Both the position numbers and the translations under genes were made by a program. Shown in pieces: positions 58,430-64,000 of a DNA stretch of 64,000 nucleotides (within the stretch, counting starts at the first letter, position 1; each line of letters starts with the position of its first letter). Under the pieces are notes generated by a model. That model was not told the DNA's origin and ran no database searches. It worked only from the letters and a program-made list of their open reading frames with translations. The DNA comes from Halichoerus grypus (lineage: Eukaryota > Chordata > Mammalia > Carnivora > Phocidae), in contig NC_135714.1 of NCBI RefSeq assembly GCF_964656455.1, positions 120,409,631 through 120,473,630 on the forward strand. The letters are read 5' to 3'.

Positions 58430-59410
58430 CACTAAGACTAGTGACCCCATTATTTGTTGACTCAAAGAAATAAAATGGAAAGGGTAATAAAGTCACTGAA
58501 ATGTGGCACATGTCTTTTTCCTAGGGGTTGTCCTAGTAATGTAACACTGCTGGGTTTTTTCCTCCTATTTGTCTCTGGAGTTACAAAAAAAAATCCTTTG
58601 AAGGCAACCTAACAGCAAAGAAATATATAATAAAATGACTTTACACAAATCATATTAGGAGACATACACTACAATGAATAAAAGGAGTTCAGGATTTCCT
58701 AAAACATAATTTCTGGCTCTGTATAGACCGCATTAATATTTTAATCTTGTTTACAAAAAGACACAAATCCTTGGATCTCAGAATGTAAATAAAATCAATG
58801 GTCTAGAATGAAAAGATCCATGTCAAATGGGAAATAGCTTGTAATCATCAAGAAAATAATTTAGGTATTTGTGGCTGATGCCTTTCTAGTTCTCTGTAAT
58901 TGATTTAACATGATTTTTTCCAGGTATGGAAAAGACACTTGACTACTGTGCTTTATAATAATCTTTGACTGAGAGACTATATTTAGTTCTTATTAGATAA
59001 AGAAAATCATCAATCATATCACTTTCAATGTAGTGGAAATTTTATGGTAAGAAAAATCTCAGAACAAGATACAGTATTTTAAGATGACTCCTCAAGTGAA
59101 CGGTGTTGGGGATTAGAAATATGCACTAAATTTTCATCATCATTACCATCACACCTCTCCCACCCCCCACCTTCCATATTCACCAGCATCTGTTTATGAA
59201 CTGAGTATGTAAATATCTGCCATCTGAAAATACATATGAAAACCTTTTCACATTTCCAAGTCTGATAAGAGCAAATGATTCTTTCATGTGTCTTTAATGT
59301 TAACCAATTCAAATGGTTTTCTGAACAACAGGTATGTCAATTATAGAAAGTTCAGTAGCAAGGTGATTGATTTGGTCCTTGACAGACCCTCTCAAGTTGA
59401 TAGAGAGCTT
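58430..59410. other. No gene seen
   Basis: AT-rich unique sequence. The 77-codon minus frame at 59079-59312 has no family. Confidence 0.4.
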
Positions 59411-59428
59411 TAAATACATAAATGGTAA

Positions 59429-59690
59429 TTGACTTTCTCTGCTTGACTTATTTCACTTAGCATAATCTCCTCCAGTCCCATCCATGTTGATGTAAAAGTT
59501 GGGTATTCACCCTTTCTGATGGCTGAGTAATATTCCATTGTATATATGGACCACATCTTCTTTATCCATTCACCTGTTGAAGGGCATCTCGGCTCACGGA
59601 GCACTGGGTGTTATACGCAAACATTGAATCATGGAACACTACATCAAGAACTAATGATGTACTGTACGGTGACTAACATAATAAAAAAAA
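59429..59690. mobile_element. 5'-inverted (twin-primed) LINE-1 insertion
   Basis: Positions 59429-59594 are antisense L1 ORF2 C-terminal sequence (minus frame with WIKKMWSIYTMEYYSAI). Positions 59596-59690 are the sense 3' end (gagcactgggtgttatacgc, aacactacatcaagaactaa, poly-A). Flanks aaatacataaatgg and aaatccataaatgg (ending 59425 and 59701) are a 14-bp TSD with one difference. Confidence 0.85.
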
Positions 59691-59701
59691 TCCATAAATG
59701 G

Positions 59702-60635
59702 GATAGTTGGGCATTTTCTGGTTAGGCTCTACATTCAGCTTGTAAGGCAAAACGAGCCTGGCAAACTCCTTGAATTACCCATAAAGTACAATATAAAGGG
59801 TTGGTTTGTGTAGACTGTACCACCTGCTTGGCAACTTCATCACTTTAACTCTAGACCCTTCATTATTCAGCTTACTTATCCACAAAACACTCTTTTCTCC
59901 TTGGTCACCGGAGATTTTTTTTGGCTTGTTGCTTTGTTTTCATTATGTCTTACTGGTCAGTGGCAAGACAAATTTCTTAAAATCTTTCATACATACATTG
60001 TAGGCTTCTCTGTGTTAAGCTTGACTGCCCCATTGCCTACAGGGTACCCCCCCCAACTGTTTGGTCAGTGGGAATATTTAAAGATATGTTTTTCTTCTTT
60101 CCCCTCCCCAAGCCCCCGTAAGTAAGAGTTTCGTCTGGGTAAGCTATATGCACATGTGATGTAACTCCACGTTCTGAGGTAAAGCCATCGATCGGCACAA
60201 GGGCATTAGGCTGAGGGCCAAATGGGGGCTGGGATCCAACATAATCTCTGCCATCTGAGCCTTGTGGCCACGGAGCGCCTGCTCAGGGAAGTTCTGGAAT
60301 TCTCCCAGAGGTAACTTCCTCAATGTCCTGGTTCTAGAAAACACTCCTTCTTTGGTGTGTTTGTAATGCCACTTCCTCCTGCCTTAGGGACCAAGAGGCT
60401 TGCGGGCGTCTTCACCCCAATCCTTCTCAACAGCAGGAGCAGACGGCAAACCCTACGAACCATGGCCAACCATACAATTCCCACCTACTCAGCTCAGCTG
60501 GACAATTGCAGTCAGGCTAAAGCTAGAGCGTGGGTCATTTTGTGATGTGGTTTCTTTTCAGAAGTTCCTCATGATCTCAGCTGTTTCATTTGATTAGATT
60601 ATGGAGGAAGATCCAGGGAGAGTTGAGGAGGAGAT
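59702..60635. other. No gene seen
   Basis: Small frames on both strands at 59806-60597. No domain or splice structure recognised. Confidence 0.35.
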
Positions 60636-60639
60636 TCTG

Positions 60640-61740
60640 GCTAGACTAGACCCTGCACACTGGCCATGAAAACAGACACACACTGCGGTTCGGCTGTACC
60701 GGATGGATCAAACGCTTCCTCACCCTCCAAGGCTGTCTGCGTGCTCCGGCAAAGCACCGCTATCTTGCTCACAAACACTCCCGACTGACATCAGAATCTA
60801 AGGGGTATAAAGGTAACGGAAGAAAAGAGACATAAATCACCGAACGTGGCCCTCTGCTTGGTTTTTTGGACTTTTACGTCCAGCTAACAACGGAGATAAA
60901 TGGACAATTCCTTGCCCGTGAACTGGAACACCACACATACGGATGGACTCAGGAGGACATTTGATAGAAGTTACAGATAATTCCACTTCAAAGACATCTG
61001 TGCGTTCCATTTTCAAATGCTTTAATCACTTGGCCCCTATGCCTGCGTCTGCAACACAGGCCGCTGGGGGAACAGATGTGTCCCATCGCTACCGGGAAAA
61101 GCCCCACATGTGGGAATCAGGCTATCGGCGACACTCCGCGCCAGAGCCCATCCGCCTCTGGTGCCCCACACCAACAGTCCACGCAGGGCAGAAACTATCA
61201 ATGAAATAAACTTTTGTGGCAGAACTCAAAAGGGAAAATATGAGACCTTAGCTGAGCCGTACAGCTTGCTAACAAATCCCTCTGCAACCAGTGCACAGAA
61301 TTTGGACTGCAACTCATGCTCCACTCTGCCTCTGAGCAGAGTCCGAGGACAGCAGCTGCAGTGGCTACCATCGGAGGCCCAGCACATGTGCGAAGATACT
61401 GGTGCCAATTTAAGAGAATAAGGGGCAACATGAAAGAAAGTCTTCTTTACAGAGGCCGAAATGGTCTCCGGGGGCAGTTAGCTGGTACACAGTCTGGAAC
61501 CAAGGCTTATGATCCTTTGCACCTGGGACAACAGCTCTCTGGGAGAATCTTTCACGAGGTTACTCCCCGACTCCCACCCCCACTTAGAAACAGAGCATAT
61601 GGACTCTGTCGGAGGGGTTACTGTAGAATATATAGAGTGACAAAGGCAAAACATGGCAAAACACCCTTAAGAATGTCCCATTACCAGCTAAATGGCTACG
61701 TACAGATGGGAATGAGCGGATGATACGGCCTTTGGAAACT
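60640..61740 (+). other. Unexplained GC-richer, repeat-free block with long plus frames
   Basis: Four plus-strand frames of 62 to 135 codons follow one another or overlap (60357-60545, 60943-61209, 61110-61421, 61316-61723), with unusually few stops and no SINE, L1 or MIR text. The longest (61316-61723, 135 codons) is arginine/glycine-rich and basic. I recognise no family in any frame. Candidates are a decayed processed pseudogene, an old ERV internal piece or a lncRNA exon. None is established. Confidence 0.3.
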
Positions 61741-61744
61741 TGCT

Positions 61745-62338
61745 GGCTGACTTTGCCAGTGACAGCTCATTTCTCAACCTAAAGGTAAAATACCATTCAG
61801 TGACCAAGAAAGTTTAAAAATCCCAGGATGAAACAAAGACTTTGTAAAGAATGAATGAATGAAAGCTGATTTAGGGAAGCAGGTTGGCTAAAATGTTAGA
61901 GCAAAAGTAAGGATCAAATTGAGAAAGTTTTTAATTGCATTTTTGAGATTCCTTTCCTCAAGTGCTGTATCGTGTCAAAACTTTCCTATAGCACCTAAAT
62001 AAAGCATGACAAAACCATGGAAGACTATTACTGAAGACAGGTGTGTTTTTCTACTCAAGTGACTGTCAGAAGAATTTATCCAAACTCATTTTCTCCAACT
62101 ACCTTCCACCTAAATTTGCTACACTACAGTGAACTGTATTTTATTCTCTCACCTCACACTCCCTCCGCTGTGAGAATCTGGTCCGTGATAGATCCGTTAT
62201 GGAAAGTGTTTGCACATATCGTAAGTCTCATCATTTATATACCAAGTTTAGGAATAAAGAGAGACAATTTGAGTGTACTAAGTGCCTTCCTTTATTCAAT
62301 CAGTATTTATTGTGTACCTACAAGGTACTCTAGTGCTG
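61745..62338. other. No gene seen
   Basis: The 111-codon plus frame at 62041-62376 runs into an old DNA transposon. No family. Confidence 0.35.
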
Positions 62339-62480
62339 ACCAACAGAAATCGGGGAGTCATTTAAATGAAATTTAAATTTTTCTAGTAGCCATATTCTTT
62401 TAAAAAATAAAATTTTAATATTTATCCAATTATCAAAAATATCATTTCAATATACTGTCAACATAAAAATTGAGATACTT
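62339..62480. mobile_element. Ancient DNA-transposon (hAT-like) fragment
   Basis: The text tttctagtagccatattctt, aataaaattttaatatttat, atcatttcaatatactgtca and aaaaattgagatactttaca resembles the internal part of the family seen at 10130 and 27960. Confidence 0.45.
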
Positions 62481-62484
62481 TACA

Positions 62485-62785
62485 TTTTTAATTTTTTTAA
62501 TTATAATTCAATTAGCCAACATATGGTACATCATTAGTTTCAGAGGTAGAGTTCAGTGATTCATCAGTTGCATATAACACCCAGTGCTCATCACATCACA
62601 TGCCCTCCTTAATGCCCATCGCCCAGTTACCCCATCCCCCCACCCCCCTCCCTCCAGCAATCCTCAGTTTGTTTCCTATAGTTAAGAGTCTCTCATGGTT
62701 TGTCTTCCTCTCTGATTTTTTCCTTTTCAGTTTTCCCTCCCTTCCCCTGTGATCCTCTGTACCTCTACATTCTTTTTTATTCCAA
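62485..62785 (-). mobile_element. LINE-1 3' UTR, antisense
   Basis: The text ttataattcaattagccaac, atatggtacatcattagttt, cagtgattcatcagttgcat, ccatcgcccagttaccccat and tatagttaagagtctctcat gives the antisense carnivore L1 3' UTR. 5' truncated near the T/C-rich 62720-62790. Confidence 0.85.
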
Positions 62786-62789
62786 GTCT

Positions 62790-63020
62790 TCAAAATCTAG
62801 TTTGTATTTTATACCTTCAAGGTCTCATTTCACCATCCACACTCAAGTCCTCAACAGCCCTCTAGAGCTAGTGGCTCCCAAGTTGGACAGCATATTTCTA
62901 GACAATTTGTGCTTTCCTGCCTGTCTTACTTATTTGCTTTGGTCTCTCTGCCTGAATGATTTTATGCTTCATCCATACGGCCACTTATTCAACATGTATT
63001 AAACCCTGATTATGGCAACA
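62790..63020. other. No gene seen
   Basis: CT-rich. The plus frame starting at 62700 overlaps the L1 end and is not supported. Confidence 0.35.
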
Positions 63021-64000
63021 CAGCAGAATAATTAACCTGTAAACCCACCTCTTACAAAACCCTAGGATATTTTTGCTATAACAAATATTCTTTGAAATAA
63101 ATAGCTAGGAATTACAGGAAAATAAGGAAAATTTGAACCAAAAACTAGACAGGGGTGGAAGTGGTAACTGGGCTGCCAGTGGGTTGGTCCTAGGCATCTG
63201 AGAAGTCAGGCTTCCATATAACACAAGTGAGGCTTGGCAGATGCTTGAGACATGAGTTAGAGTTGAAATCTATCTCTAACAATGGGACCACAGAGTGGTA
63301 GTCCCACAGTAAAACAGGAAAAAAGTCCTCCCTCAATCATAGAGGAGGAAGACAAGAATAAATGGAAAAGAAATCTCTTAAAGTTTATGTCTATGGATCT
63401 CTCCCCCACTTAGGCTTGAGGTTCAAATTTAAACTGATGTGTATTTTCCAGTAACTCCCAGAAATACCACTGGGTGCTTGGCAGAAGCAAACACAAAACA
63501 TCTCATGGGGCATATACCCCATCCCAGGGCACACCAAATCATAACTGGTTAAGCTCACAATATATGTAAAATCAAATGAGAAAACAACACATCCTGGGCA
63601 GAGTTAGCTGGCCCTACAAAGAGCAGGATTAGTCCCCTCTCAAGAAATTCTGATAATAGAAATATCAAAGAGAACTTGTAAGATAAATATACTCACAATA
63701 TTAAAGTCATAAAAGGAGGCAGCAAAAACATAAGAACAAATGTCACAAAAAAATAGCAGGCAGAATAAACCCAAATAAATTATACTTGAAATGAATATTG
63801 CCATTAGATTAAAATAAAAAACCTTATATTTGGGTTAAATACTGACTTCTGATTTAGTTTGAAGAGAGGGTTAGTGAACTGGAAGAAAATGATTTGTAAC
63901 TCTGTAACTGGAGAAACTACTACTTAAGATTATGTTGAAATAAGGATATTTTTAGGCAAAGATTTAGTTTAACACTCAGAGACCCATGTTTTAAAAAGGT
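63020..64000 (+). mobile_element. Possible old LINE-1 5' region running off the window
   Basis: The text gagagggttagtgaactgga agaaaatga near 63865 and the A-rich purine-biased context resemble the start of L1 ORF1 in old L1M elements. Weak. The element, if real, continues past the window end. Confidence 0.35.

Larger units (their letters stand above)
13721..64000 (-). other. RNF150: Intron upstream of the RNF150 exon (partial)
   Basis: The preceding exon (signal peptide and first part of the PA domain in this family) is not seen. There is no CpG island or GC-rich first-exon-like block in frame on the minus strand. The mammalian RNF150 locus is known to be a large, intron-rich gene, so over 50 kb of intron here is plausible. 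Independent small genes inside cannot be excluded. Confidence 0.6.

Noticed and set aside
60640..61740. Endogenous retroviral envelope gene
   Set aside because: Considered because of broken frames and scattered cysteines, but no diagnostic motif, no flanking LTR pair and no gag/pol text were seen. Left as unexplained.
1..64000. CRISPR array, operon, phage or bacterial island
   Set aside because: All regularly repeated units are SINE, L1, MIR or microsatellite. Gene density and splice sites are those of a mammalian intron.

Overview
This window is mammalian nuclear DNA from a carnivoran. It is not bacterial or viral. The strongest sign is about two dozen copies of the tRNA-derived carnivore SINE (SINEC/CAN-SINE), which have a head reading gggcgcctgggtggctcag, a CT-rich body and an AATAAA-rich A-tail. 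The young copies match the arctoid (bear/seal/weasel-side) type and not the dog SINEC_Cf type as I remember it. Clade is an inference from those diagnostic bases; species cannot be read from this window.

The only protein-coding sequence I can support is one internal exon, on the minus strand at 13441-13691. It encodes the end of the protease-associated region, the single transmembrane helix and the juxtamembrane segment of a Goliath/GRAIL-type membrane RING E3 ligase, best matched to RNF150. Both splice sites are canonical. Everything else (1-13440 downstream in gene sense, 13692-64000 upstream) is most simply read as intron of the same gene, although the window shows no second exon to prove it.

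Region by region: 1-10 kb is sparse unique DNA with old MIR/L2, an MLT1 LTR, an L1M fragment and one young 5'-inverted L1. From 10.3 to 13.2 kb lies an old plus-strand L1, invaded by MIR, SINE and AT-rich palindromic or microsatellite DNA, ending close to the exon. From 15.4 to 16.7 kb is a stack of insertions sharing one target motif. From 18 to 21.8 kb are old L1 pieces, a Tigger DNA transposon, a SINE and a detached internal piece of that SINE. The 25-40 kb part carries many SINEs, including a three-SINE head-to-tail stack and a nested minus-strand pair, two MLT1 LTRs and a clean 5'-truncated L1. The 42-50 kb part carries L2, old L1 and an ORF1-only L1 remnant. The 50-64 kb part carries SINEs, L1 3' ends, a second 5'-inverted L1, MIR/L2 and an unexplained GC-richer block at 60.6-61.7 kb.

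I found no CRISPR array, operon, phage, tRNA or rRNA gene, and no convincing new multi-gene system. The observations worth following concern retrotransposition mechanics (internal SINE duplication, half-L1, reuse of one target site, twin-primed L1s) and a few unassigned ORFs. Repeat names come from recognising consensus features by eye. Boundaries are approximate unless a target-site duplication (TSD) is given.
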